NCBI GenBank assembly: GCA_029856155.1
Contig: JAHQWL010000007.1
Span: 1 to 64,000, forward strand
Source of the DNA: Promethearchaeia archaeon
GTDB taxonomy: Archaea; Asgardarchaeota; Lokiarchaeia; Sigyniarchaeales; SOKP01
DNA length: 64,000 bases
Reading direction: 5' to 3'
The notes beneath the pieces were generated by a model. The model was not told where the DNA came from. It saw only the letters and a list, made by a program, of their open reading frames with translations, and made no database searches. The translations under genes and the position numbers were made by a program. Of this stretch, positions 15,489-23,333 are shown piece after piece; the stretch's first letter is position 1, and each line of letters opens with the position of its first letter.

Positions 15489-16787
15489 TTAAAAATTGTC
15501 GTAGATTTGTTTTATTTTAGAATTAACTAAGAGTTGAATTTTTTTCACAGTCATACCGGTCTCCTCGCTAATTTTTTTAAGATCTTCATATTCTGGCTTA
15601 ATATTAATCATTTCCATTCCTTTCTCTGATTCTATAAATGAGATTTTATAGTTTATTTCAAAAGTTTTTTCATTAACATCAATACTTTTTCTTTCAATTC
15701 TTCTATTAATGCAAACACGGTTAATAATGTTAAATCTTACACCTAATGTCCCTAATTCTTCTATCATTCTTTTAATAAGCTTAAAAGTATATTCTGGATA
15801 GCATAGGACTTTAATGATATGTCCGGGTCTGTTTTTTTTCGTTATACTGGGAAAAATCTGGACGTCTAAAATTTCTTCATTCTCAAACATTGAAATAAAA
15901 TTTCCAAGAATTTCTCCAGATATATCATCGACATCAGTTTCTAATATAGCGACTTGTTCGACATAATTTTGTAATGAGTGGGTTAAATTAGAAAAATCTG
16001 ATTTTTTATCTTCACCGTAAAATAGCCTTAAAATATTCGGGAAATTTTCAAATATCTTCTGACCTGTGCTATAATTAATTTTTAAAATTTTCATATCGGG
16101 AAGATGTTGGAGAACTTGAGGTTCTAAATTTGCTAATAATGCAGCTCCAGTAGGAGTAGTCAGTTCAGATTCTATTGGTCCTCCACATGTTATTAGATTT
16201 GATTTTTCTAAAATCTTTAAAGTGGCAGGGGCTGGAATAGCTAAGACGCCATGCTTTGTATTAATAGTACCACTACCCAAAGGGATTTTACTACAAAATA
16301 TTCTTAAATCTTTATTATTAAAAGCGTTAATTTTATCAAGAGCAGTCGCTACTCCAATAATATCTATTAAAGTATCAACAGAACTAAGTTCATGCAAATG
16401 AATATTCTTAGTTAATTCACCATGAACCTCTGATTCTGCTAGAATTAAAGAATTCAATACTTTATTCGCATAATCCTTTGCAGCATCAGAAATTTGAAAT
16501 TTTACCCAAAAATCATTTAAAGATTTTTGAAGAATAGTTGCCGTCCGGTGATCCTTGGTTTCTTTAATTTCTATTTTTAATTTATTTACTTGAATTCCTG
16601 TTATTTCTGTTTTAATTAACTTAATTTCTAATTTTGAAACCCCAGGTAATATGTTTTTTAACTTTTCTAAATCATTTAAAATTTTATTTGGTTCTGGAAC
16701 TAATTCTAAAAGAGCTGCTAGAAACATATCTCCAGAAATTCCAGAATTCTGTAAATCAATATATAATATTCTCATTTTATTCTTCAT
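15489..16787 (-). CDS. larC: LarC, nickel insertion enzyme of the pincer cofactor
   Basis: LarC is the CTP-dependent cyclometallase that inserts nickel into the pincer nucleotide. The 432-residue protein starts with MRILYIDLQNSGISGDM, the family opening, and has LHELSSVDTLIDIIG (about 134-148), TPTGAALL (about 217) and the C-terminal DUF111 half beginning ILETDVDDISGE (about 282). In Lactobacillus larC is split into larC1/larC2 by a programmed frameshift; here it is one continuous frame. Two in-frame ATGs (16787 and 16775) are possible starts. It is convergent with the TPR gene and divergent from the alkaline-phosphatase-like gene. Confidence 0.88.
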   Translation of the reverse strand: MKNKMRILYIDLQNSGISGDMFLAALLELVPEPNKILNDLEKLKNILPGVSKLEIKLIKTEITGIQVNKLKIEIKETKDHRTATILQKSLNDFWVKFQISDAAKDYANKVLNSLILAESEVHGELTKNIHLHELSSVDTLIDIIGVATALDKINAFNNKDLRIFCSKIPLGSGTINTKHGVLAIPAPATLKILEKSNLITCGGPIESELTTPTGAALLANLEPQVLQHLPDMKILKINYSTGQKIFENFPNILRLFYGEDKKSDFSNLTHSLQNYVEQVAILETDVDDISGEILGNFISMFENEEILDVQIFPSITKKNRPGHIIKVLCYPEYTFKLIKRMIEELGTLGVRFNIINRVCINRRIERKSIDVNEKTFEINYKISFIESEKGMEMINIKPEYEDLKKISEETGMTVKKIQLLVNSKIKQIYDNF

Positions 16788-16905
16788 TTAAAATTAGTAT
16801 AAAACTCATTAGTTAAAGTAATAACAATTTTATAATTATATTATCTTTTTAATAATATTAAGAATTATAAAAAATAAATTACATTTTCAACATTAGGGCA
16901 CAGAT

Positions 16906-17640
16906 ATGTCAGAACTACAAACTATTAAGGCTTATCTTAACCAATTACCCGCAACTCTGCTAAAATTATTAGATATTGAGCCTCCACATGGTACAATCCC
17001 AGAACCAGTTCAATATATTTTAGAGTTATATCAAGGCATCGAACGTATTAGCATAAATTTAATAGATAATTTCGGACTTTTTGAGATAACTTATCTTAAG
17101 CCACAATTTATGATAACTAACTCTGAAGTAATGTTATTATTAAGCACTAAGAACCCTTACACTTTGGGGGTACTGCATCAAATAATATATGGTGGTTTTA
17201 ATATTGAATCTAATGGATTTCATTTATTAAAAGCTATAAACAATGCAGGGAAAACATCTTGCTTTATTGGCAGAAAAAAAGATTTAGATAGATACGATGG
17301 AGGAACAAAATCTATTCCAAAAGATACAGATATGAGTACTTGGGTTGAAAGTGCAAAAGCTATTAACACTCATCACCTTTCCTGGATGCATTATTTAGAT
17401 TTTGAGAATCTACATAAACAACAACAACGATTAAAGCAAAGAACTCCAGAAGATCTAATAGAAAAATTGATAAATAGAACTGATAAGTGGATCCTGGGTA
17501 ACTATAAACAACTTAGACCTAATTCATTGATGATTATTATTGGAGATCATGGTAGAGTAAAACTAGACCTCGAATATTCTGGTAAAATCGCTCAGTGGCG
17601 TGAAGCTAGTGTACCAATTGCGATCCTAATTAGAAAATAA
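16906..17640 (+). CDS. Alkaline-phosphatase-superfamily-like protein
   Basis: This 244-residue protein shows hints of the alkaline phosphatase/phosphodiesterase fold: a strand followed by RISINLIDNFGLFEI (about 46-60), similar to the first metal strand VLLIDGLG, THHLSWMHYLDFENLHK (about 162-178), reminiscent of the H...D...H metal block, and MIIIGDHGR (about 219-227), close to the third block GDHG. It is short for the superfamily, and the usual nucleophile Ser/Thr after the first Asp is not obvious, so activity is uncertain. It sits 43 bases before nikR in the same direction and may be co-transcribed with it. Confidence 0.5.
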   Translation: MSELQTIKAYLNQLPATLLKLLDIEPPHGTIPEPVQYILELYQGIERISINLIDNFGLFEITYLKPQFMITNSEVMLLLSTKNPYTLGVLHQIIYGGFNIESNGFHLLKAINNAGKTSCFIGRKKDLDRYDGGTKSIPKDTDMSTWVESAKAINTHHLSWMHYLDFENLHKQQQRLKQRTPEDLIEKLINRTDKWILGNYKQLRPNSLMIIIGDHGRVKLDLEYSGKIAQWREASVPIAILIRK

Positions 17641-17683
17641 TTTTTTTATCCTATTTTAATTTCGTTATAATTTGTTGTTCAAT

Positions 17684-18190
17684 ATGGAAGAATACAAGCG
17701 TTTTACAGTTTCTCTTCCTCAAGACTTATATGATAAATTTGAGGAATTTAGAGATAAATTAGGAATTTCAAGATCTGATGCTATTCGGAAGGCTATGCAT
17801 CTTTTTATGATACAAGAGGAAAACATTTCTGTTGTATCTGAAAATGTGGTAGGGTGTATAACAATAATGATGGCTCATGAACATGTTGTTCTGAATCATG
17901 AGCATTCTCATGAACATTTGAATGATATTCACCATGATCATGATTATAGCTCAAGATCTATCTATGCAAATGTCCAGCAAACCGATGAAATCCTAAAAAA
18001 TGATATTCAGCATCATTTCCATGAAATTATTATTTCTACAATGCATGTTCATTTAGAATATAAAAAATGCTTAGAAATTATTGCTGTATCTGGTCCCTAT
18101 AAAGATGTTAAAAAACTAAAAGATTCTCTTCAAAGGTTAAAAAGCATTTTCTCTATAGGATTCTTTATTATTGATAAAGAGATTACTTAA
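17684..18190 (+). CDS. nikR: NikR-type nickel-responsive regulator with His-rich insertion
   Basis: This ribbon-helix-helix repressor has 168 residues. Residues 1-45 form the DNA-binding domain (RFTVSLPQDLYDKFEEF). The C-terminal ACT-like domain has nickel ligands in HHFHEIIISTMHVH (110-123) and Cys129, matching the His/His/His/Cys site of known NikR. Between the two, residues 65-87 hold nine histidines that ordinary NikR (about 133 residues) lacks. The start is the ATG; an upstream TTG pair is in frame but adds only four residues. The nearby larB and larC support a nickel role. The likely targets are nickel uptake or lar genes; no operator was identified by eye. Confidence 0.9.
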   Translation: MEEYKRFTVSLPQDLYDKFEEFRDKLGISRSDAIRKAMHLFMIQEENISVVSENVVGCITIMMAHEHVVLNHEHSHEHLNDIHHDHDYSSRSIYANVQQTDEILKNDIQHHFHEIIISTMHVHLEYKKCLEIIAVSGPYKDVKKLKDSLQRLKSIFSIGFFIIDKEIT

Positions 18191-18404
18191 GTAGAAAAAG
18201 TATCAATAATTTAAGGTAAGAGATAAAATAAGAATAAAATATTCCTTTTCCATTAAGAGGAGGATAAGTTATAAGGCGATTTGGGTAGGAATTTTTATTC
18301 TTTATTTATTTTAAGTGGGTTATGTGTGTGTTAATTACAAATTCCAAATTAACAAATTTAAATTTCTAAAGAGTATTAAATTAGTAATTTTCACCGATAG
18401 AAAG

Positions 18405-18441
18405 TAATAAAAATAAAAAGAAGAATAAAGAAAAAAAAAAC
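18405..18441 (-). terminator. T-tract terminator after the histone gene
   Basis: On the minus strand, a run of about ten T followed by CTTTATTCTTC lies 20-55 bases past the histone stop. Such a strong U tract suits archaeal termination. Confidence 0.45.
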
Positions 18442-18459
18442 TAATTTATAAATTTTAGA

Positions 18460-18657
18460 TTACAAATCTTTTTCTTGGACTGTTTTCCTATTGTTTGCCT
18501 TAGCTCTTCCAATTGCTTTGTCGAGAACGTTAATAATAGCATCGTTAAGTGCAGGCCCATCAATCAAATCCCCACTTGTATTGCATCCTTTACCTTTAAT
18601 ATATTCTCGGACTTTACTTTTCACAAAAAGAGCTTCAACAGCAGCTTTTTTAGCCAT
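18460..18657 (-). CDS. Short histone-fold protein
   Basis: This 65-residue protein has a helix (LFVKSKVREYIKG), a loop CNTSGDL, a long middle helix (ALNDAIINVLDKAIGRAKA) and a terminal RKTVQEKDL, which is the histone loop-2 motif plus a very short last helix. The RAKANNRKTVxxxDL ending is characteristic of short single-domain prokaryotic histones, including the bacterial and face-to-face types with truncated alpha-3, rather than HMfB-like histones. It would bind DNA as a dimer or tetramer. GGAGG (complement of 18667-18671) lies nine bases ahead of the ATG, a strong ribosome site for this AT-rich genome, suggesting high expression. Confidence 0.85.
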   Translation of the reverse strand: MAKKAAVEALFVKSKVREYIKGKGCNTSGDLIDGPALNDAIINVLDKAIGRAKANNRKTVQEKDL

Positions 18658-18666
18658 TTTTTTATT

Positions 18667-18671
18667 CCTCC
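18667..18671 (-). promoter_or_regulatory. Strong ribosome binding site of the histone gene
   Basis: GGAGG on the minus strand, nine bases upstream of the ATG. It fixes the start and is among the strongest ribosome sites seen in this window. Confidence 0.7.
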
Positions 18672-18741
18672 AATAATGTTTTAAAAATGATTTAAATAAA
18701 ATTATATTTTAAATATTAATCTGTCTTCCTTATTTTTAAAC

Positions 18742-18763
18742 TTTAAGATCAGATCATCTTAAA
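18742..18763. repeat. 8-bp perfect inverted repeat between histone and GH2 genes
   Basis: TTTAAGAT, a six-base spacer, and ATCTTAAA form a 22-base symmetric site in the divergent gap, about 85 bases upstream of the histone start and 150 upstream of the glycosidase start. It is a candidate operator or a small hairpin. Confidence 0.4.
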
Positions 18764-18914
18764 CGATGAATAATAACTCCCTAAATGCAATTTTTATGAT
18801 ACCAAATTTTCGTAAAAATAGGGGCAGATTTCAAAAGTAATCATAAATTTAGTAAGATATAATAAATTACATATTGGAAATAATTGAATTAGTTATTAAA
18901 TTAGGGATCTTTTG

Positions 18915-20720
18915 ATGAAAGCTATTTCTCTTAATGGAAAATGGAAATGCAAATCTGATGTTGAGAATATTGGTATTGAAAATAAATGGCACATGTCAGA
19001 AAATTATAATCTTAATGATAATAATTTAAAGGATATTGAAATTCCTAAAAGTTATAATTTTTTAAAAGGATTTGAGAACTTTGAAGGCATTTTTTGGCAC
19101 TTTTATCAATTTGAATTAAATGAAGAAACAGATCTTAATGCTAATGATTATCAAATTAGGTTTAAAGGTGCTAATTATAATTCGAAAATATGGTTAAATA
19201 GTAAATTTTTAGGTGAGCACAATGGAGGATTTACACCCTTCTCTTTTATCGTTAATAATTTGATTAAAGAAAGAAATAATTTTCTCGTCGTTCGAATTGA
19301 AAATACAAGAAAAAGAGATCAAATACCAGCTATGTCATTTGATTGGTTTAATTGGGGTGGAATCTACCGAGACGTTGATTTATTAATCTTACATAAGAAT
19401 AGGTTAAATAATGTCTCTATAAAAACTATATTAACTACAAAACAAAAGAGTAGAGTTGAAGTCTCCTATAATATAAAAGGGGAAGTTTTATTGAAATGGC
19501 AGATATTTGATAGTACCAAAACATATATTTTACATGAAGGAATTTCTCTTGAGAGATCTGGGAAAGGTGGGTTTAATTTAATTATAAATAATCCTAAATT
19601 ATGGACTCCAAACACACCTAATCTATATTATTTAAGAATTTATGATATTTCTCAAAAAAGTAAAGAATTATTAATTTTTAATACCCATTTTGGCATACGC
19701 CAAATTGAAATCAAGGGTATCAATTTAATTTTAAATAAAAAAAGAATTTTTTTGAAAGGTGCGAGTTTGCATGAAGAATACATGCCCTACGGAAGAACAA
19801 TTCCATATGAGAAGCGAAAAGAAGATGTCAGTAATTTGAAATCTCTTGGATTTAATGCTATTAGAACTGCTCATTATTCTCATGATGAAGATTTAATTGA
19901 TATCGCAGATAAGGTAGGTATATTAATACTTGAAGAAATTCCTGTATATTGGTCGTGTGATTTCAAAAATCCTCAAACTTATGAAACCGCAGCAAACATG
20001 TTGACAGAACTTATTTGGCGAGATATCAATCATCCATCTGTGATTTGGTGGAGTGTGGGAAATGAAGTTCCATTACATAAAAAGACCTGTTCAAAATTTA
20101 TTAAATCCTTGATGAATTTAGCGAGAGCAATTGATAAAACTAGACTCGTGACAGTTGTTTCTCGGAAAATAATCCCTGATTTAACAAGGAAATCGGTGGA
20201 TATTGCTACGATAAATTCTTATTTTGGTTGGTATTTTGGACACGTAAAAATGATAAGTTTTGTCTTAGATTTAATCAGAACCCCTGTTTTTAATAAACCA
20301 TGGATTTATACAGAATTTGGAGCAGGGGCAAAATATGGATTCCATGCTGATTGGAATAAACAGGTAAAATTTAGTGAAGAAAAGCAATTGCAAGTATTAG
20401 ATTATACCATTAGAACTATTAATTCAAAAGACCACTTTGCTGGTTGGTTCATTTGGATTTATAGGGATTTTCGAGCACCTAAACGACTAAATAAATTCCA
20501 ACAAGGATATAATAGAAAAGGTATTGTTAGTGGGGAACATAATGAAAAAAAGCTAATCTATTATAGATTTCCAAAGATTATAAGTGAAAAAAGAAAGACC
20601 TATAATACAAAAATACTAGGTATCCTATTATGGATTATTTTTTTTCCATTGTCGTATCTTCTTTTCACGCGAATGATTGATCAATTTTTAGAATATCGCG
20701 TTAAAAAAGAGAAGTTTTAG
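18915..20720 (+). CDS. Glycoside hydrolase family 2 enzyme (beta-galactosidase/glucuronidase-like)
   Basis: This enzyme of about 601 residues has the GH2 domain order: a sugar-binding jelly roll (1-165, with FKGANYNSKIWLNSKFLGEHNGGFTPFSF-type motifs), an Ig-like domain (about 165-265) and a TIM barrel. The acid/base Glu384 is in SVGNEV and the nucleophile Glu467 in WIYTEFGAGA. The short form without the large C-terminal LacZ domain resembles beta-glucuronidase. A single hydrophobic segment at about 572-590 is followed by a basic tail, so the enzyme may be membrane-anchored by its C-terminus, although no N-terminal signal is seen. Start choice: the ATG following GGGAT; a TTG just before it is in frame. 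The next gene, a sugar kinase, begins 27 bases downstream. Confidence 0.85.
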   Translation: MKAISLNGKWKCKSDVENIGIENKWHMSENYNLNDNNLKDIEIPKSYNFLKGFENFEGIFWHFYQFELNEETDLNANDYQIRFKGANYNSKIWLNSKFLGEHNGGFTPFSFIVNNLIKERNNFLVVRIENTRKRDQIPAMSFDWFNWGGIYRDVDLLILHKNRLNNVSIKTILTTKQKSRVEVSYNIKGEVLLKWQIFDSTKTYILHEGISLERSGKGGFNLIINNPKLWTPNTPNLYYLRIYDISQKSKELLIFNTHFGIRQIEIKGINLILNKKRIFLKGASLHEEYMPYGRTIPYEKRKEDVSNLKSLGFNAIRTAHYSHDEDLIDIADKVGILILEEIPVYWSCDFKNPQTYETAANMLTELIWRDINHPSVIWWSVGNEVPLHKKTCSKFIKSLMNLARAIDKTRLVTVVSRKIIPDLTRKSVDIATINSYFGWYFGHVKMISFVLDLIRTPVFNKPWIYTEFGAGAKYGFHADWNKQVKFSEEKQLQVLDYTIRTINSKDHFAGWFIWIYRDFRAPKRLNKFQQGYNRKGIVSGEHNEKKLIYYRFPKIISEKRKTYNTKILGILLWIIFFPLSYLLFTRMIDQFLEYRVKKEKF

Positions 20721-20747
20721 TTTTTAATCTAGAAATAAAATTTATGC

Positions 20748-21779
20748 TTGCGAAAAAAATTGAAAGAAGTAATTTACTCAAAAGCCCCAGTGCGAATATG
20801 TGATATTGGAGGTTGGACTGATACATGGTTCTATCCAAAAGGTGCTGTTTTTAGTATTAGTATTGATCTGTGTAGTCATGTTAGGGTCTTCCCAAATTCT
20901 TCAAAAAAAATTAATATTTATTCAGAGAATCTTAGTTTACATACAGAAATCCAAGATTTTCATGAAATTAAGTATGACGGAAACCTTGATTTATTAAAAG
21001 CAGCAGTAAAAAGAATGGAGATTGAGATAGGTATGGATATTTATATTAAAGCAGAAGCACCTTCTGGTTGTGGAACTGGAACAAGTGCCAGTGTGGCGGT
21101 AGCTTTAATAGCTGCATTAACTCATTTCTCACATAAAAAACTAGATCAAGGTGGTATTGCAGAATTAGCTCATAAACTTGAGATAGATGAATTAAAGTTA
21201 GAAAGTGGAGTCCAAGATCAGTATGCTGCAGCTTACGGGGGAGTAAACTTTATGGAGATCGAATACCCTTCGGTAAAAATATCTCCGTTATATATTAATA
21301 ATGATAGACTAAGAGAACTTGAAAATCAATTGATTTTAATCTATTTAAGTTCAAGAAGTTCAAATGTAATGCATAAAGCTGTAATTGATAATTACAAACA
21401 AGGTGATGACTCTACATTAAGATCTCTGGAAATCATAAAGAATTGTGCTTATGAAATGAGAGAAGCAATTAATTCAAAGAATCTTGATTTAATCGGAAAG
21501 GTTATGAATAAAAATTGGGAAGCTCAAAAGAACTTACATCCTCTCATGGTTAATCCAATTATTAAGAAAGTAGAAAAAATCGCAAAACAATATGGTGCAA
21601 TAGGTTTTAAATTAAATGGTGCTGGAGGGGGCGGATCAGCTACAATCTTAGCGGCAATAGGATCCGAATACAAACTAAAAGCAAAAATAAAAGAAGTAGG
21701 GTTCCAAACACTCCCAGTAAAATTAAACTTTAAAGGTGTTCAAACCTGGACAGCTGATTTAGATAAAATTAATTTTTAA
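20748..21779 (+). CDS. GHMP-family sugar kinase (heptose/fucose-kinase-like)
   Basis: This 343-residue kinase has the three GHMP motifs: SKAPVRICDIGGWTD at the N-terminus (like RxxxxGGGTD of HddA and fucokinase), the ATP loop PSGCGTGTSAS (105-115), and GAGGGGSATIL near residue 300. GGWTDxxxYP...GAVFS is typical of the D-glycero-D-manno-heptose 7-phosphate kinase/glucuronokinase branch. Co-directional and closely spaced with the GH2 gene, it may phosphorylate the sugar that the glycosidase frees. Only TTG codons are available at the start (20748 or 20760); an ATG four bases upstream is in another frame and stops after 19 codons. Confidence 0.8.
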   Translation: MRKKLKEVIYSKAPVRICDIGGWTDTWFYPKGAVFSISIDLCSHVRVFPNSSKKINIYSENLSLHTEIQDFHEIKYDGNLDLLKAAVKRMEIEIGMDIYIKAEAPSGCGTGTSASVAVALIAALTHFSHKKLDQGGIAELAHKLEIDELKLESGVQDQYAAAYGGVNFMEIEYPSVKISPLYINNDRLRELENQLILIYLSSRSSNVMHKAVIDNYKQGDDSTLRSLEIIKNCAYEMREAINSKNLDLIGKVMNKNWEAQKNLHPLMVNPIIKKVEKIAKQYGAIGFKLNGAGGGGSATILAAIGSEYKLKAKIKEVGFQTLPVKLNFKGVQTWTADLDKINF

Positions 21780-21835
21780 AATTTATAAAAATTGAAAAGT
21801 CAGTGCTTTTTATAGTTATTTTTTAATAGTTAATC

Positions 21836-22636
21836 ATGGGAATACAAGATCAACTACCCTTGTCTTCAATAATTAAAAGATCGTATGAGAATATTAACAT
21901 TCATAATATATTCATATTTAATAGATCTGGTGTTTGTTTTTATGGCAAAAATTTTACAGATTATTTTAAAGTTGAGAAAAATCTTGTTTCTCCCTTTATC
22001 ACTGCTTTAATGTCCTTTTCTAAAGAAATGATTGGTAAAAAATTTAAAACATTGGAAATGGGTGATGTAAAATTCGTAATTTTTGAAAAGGGCTCATTGA
22101 ATTATAATATTTTATGTGATACAATAGAAAATGAAAACTTTTTAGAGGAATTAATTTCAAAAATTAATAAACGACTTTCTACCTACATAGTTAAAAAGAA
22201 GATTAATATAGATGAACAAATAGTATTTGACAGTAAATTAAATGAAGTTATTGAGGAAATTATTGACGATGCATTTAGTAATGAGTTCAATTTAAAGACG
22301 GAAAAACATATTATAGAATATATGAAAAAAATATCCAGATTTGACGAGATAGATGGCACTATTCTTTTAACTGACAGAGGAAAAGTAATATATTCTTCCT
22401 ATAACAAACTAGATTTAAAAAACTTTTTAAAAGAAGTTGAATTTCGTGTTAAAATTCATAATAATTCCATTTTAAAGCTCTTTTATACATTAAAAGATAA
22501 AAGATTTATATTTTCAGAATATGTTCAGAGTAAATATTTCATAATATTAGTTTTTGATTCACATGTTAAATTTGGAATGGCGGAACATTATTTAAGCCGT
22601 ATTGTAAATTCTGTTAAAAAGATTCTTTTAAATTAA
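21836..22636 (+). CDS. Possible longin-roadblock fusion protein
   Basis: This 266-residue protein seems to have two alpha/beta modules. Residues 20-120 have alternating strands (NIFIFNRSGVCFYG, KFKTLEMGDVKFVIFEKG) followed by helices, as in a longin domain. Residues 160-266 begin with a helix, then IDGTILLTDRGKVIYSSY, which is the opening of roadblock/LC7 domains, and end with a helix. Both folds regulate small GTPases in eukaryotes and are numerous in Asgard archaea. The assignment is by secondary-structure pattern only and needs a profile search. It follows the sugar kinase by 56 bases but its role is probably unrelated. Confidence 0.5.
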   Translation: MGIQDQLPLSSIIKRSYENINIHNIFIFNRSGVCFYGKNFTDYFKVEKNLVSPFITALMSFSKEMIGKKFKTLEMGDVKFVIFEKGSLNYNILCDTIENENFLEELISKINKRLSTYIVKKKINIDEQIVFDSKLNEVIEEIIDDAFSNEFNLKTEKHIIEYMKKISRFDEIDGTILLTDRGKVIYSSYNKLDLKNFLKEVEFRVKIHNNSILKLFYTLKDKRFIFSEYVQSKYFIILVFDSHVKFGMAEHYLSRIVNSVKKILLN

Positions 22637-22795
22637 CGGATTTCTAATTTTAAAATAGCCCAACTAATTATTTAAGTTTTGAAATCTTAATCACAATTTA
22701 GAAATCTTAGAATAAGATTCAAATTTATGATTTATAAAAACCAAGTTAAAAAATCTCCTAATATAAACATAAAGTAAAAATTAATGTGAAAAGTT

Positions 22796-23299
22796 ATGTC
22801 AAAAACAGAAGAAGGTTTAAAAGAAGCATTTGCTGGGGAATCACAAGCAAACCGTAAATATTTAGCTTTTGCTCAAAAGGCAGATCAAGAAGGTTTTCCT
22901 CAAATAGCCAAGTTATTTAGAGCTGCTGCAGCTGCAGAAACAGTTCATGCCCATAATCATCTAAGAGTTCTTGGAGGGATTAAGTCAACAAAAGAAAATA
23001 TCCATGCTGCTATAGAAGGCGAGCATCACGAATTTACAAAAATGTATCCTGAGTTTCTGGAAGCTGCTAAAAAAGAAGGAAACAAGGATGCAGAAAGAAC
23101 ATTTAATTATGCTAATGAAGTAGAAAAAGTTCACCACAAATTATATTCTACCGCTCTCGAAGCAGTTGAGAATGGCAAGGATTTAGAGAAAAAAGACATA
23201 TATATATGTCCTGTCTGTGGATATACTCATGCAGGAGATCTACCGGATACTTGTCCGGTTTGTGGGGCCGCAAAAAAAGTTTTTAAACAAATTACTTAA
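22796..23299 (+). CDS. rbr: Rubrerythrin
   Basis: Rubrerythrin reduces hydrogen peroxide in anaerobes. Residues 1-130 form the four-helix ferritin-like diiron domain, with ligands in EAFAGESQANRKY (about 10-22), AAAAETVHAHNH (about 45-56), EGEH and NYANEVEKVHHKLY (about 103-116). Residues 137-160 are the rubredoxin-like site with CPVCGYTHAGDLPDTCPVCG, four cysteines in the usual CxxC pairs. The 167-residue length is standard. It stands alone between AT-rich gaps and is followed by a T tract. It indicates an anaerobic host exposed to occasional oxygen. Confidence 0.95.
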   Translation: MSKTEEGLKEAFAGESQANRKYLAFAQKADQEGFPQIAKLFRAAAAAETVHAHNHLRVLGGIKSTKENIHAAIEGEHHEFTKMYPEFLEAAKKEGNKDAERTFNYANEVEKVHHKLYSTALEAVENGKDLEKKDIYICPVCGYTHAGDLPDTCPVCGAAKKVFKQIT

Positions 23300-23321
23300 T
23301 TTTTTTTTATTTTTTATTTCA
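23300..23321 (+). terminator. T-tract terminator after rubrerythrin
   Basis: A run of nine or more T starts directly after the stop codon and continues as ATTTTTTATTTC, a clear archaeal U-tract terminator candidate. Confidence 0.5.
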
Positions 23322-23333
23322 AGTCTCATTATT

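Noticed and set aside
18191..18459. Small ORF after AGAGGAGG at 18256-18263
   Set aside because: Only six codons follow before a stop, with no start codon at the right distance.
20744..20803. ATG start for the GHMP kinase
   Set aside because: It is in a different frame from the kinase and stops after 19 codons; a TTG start is needed.
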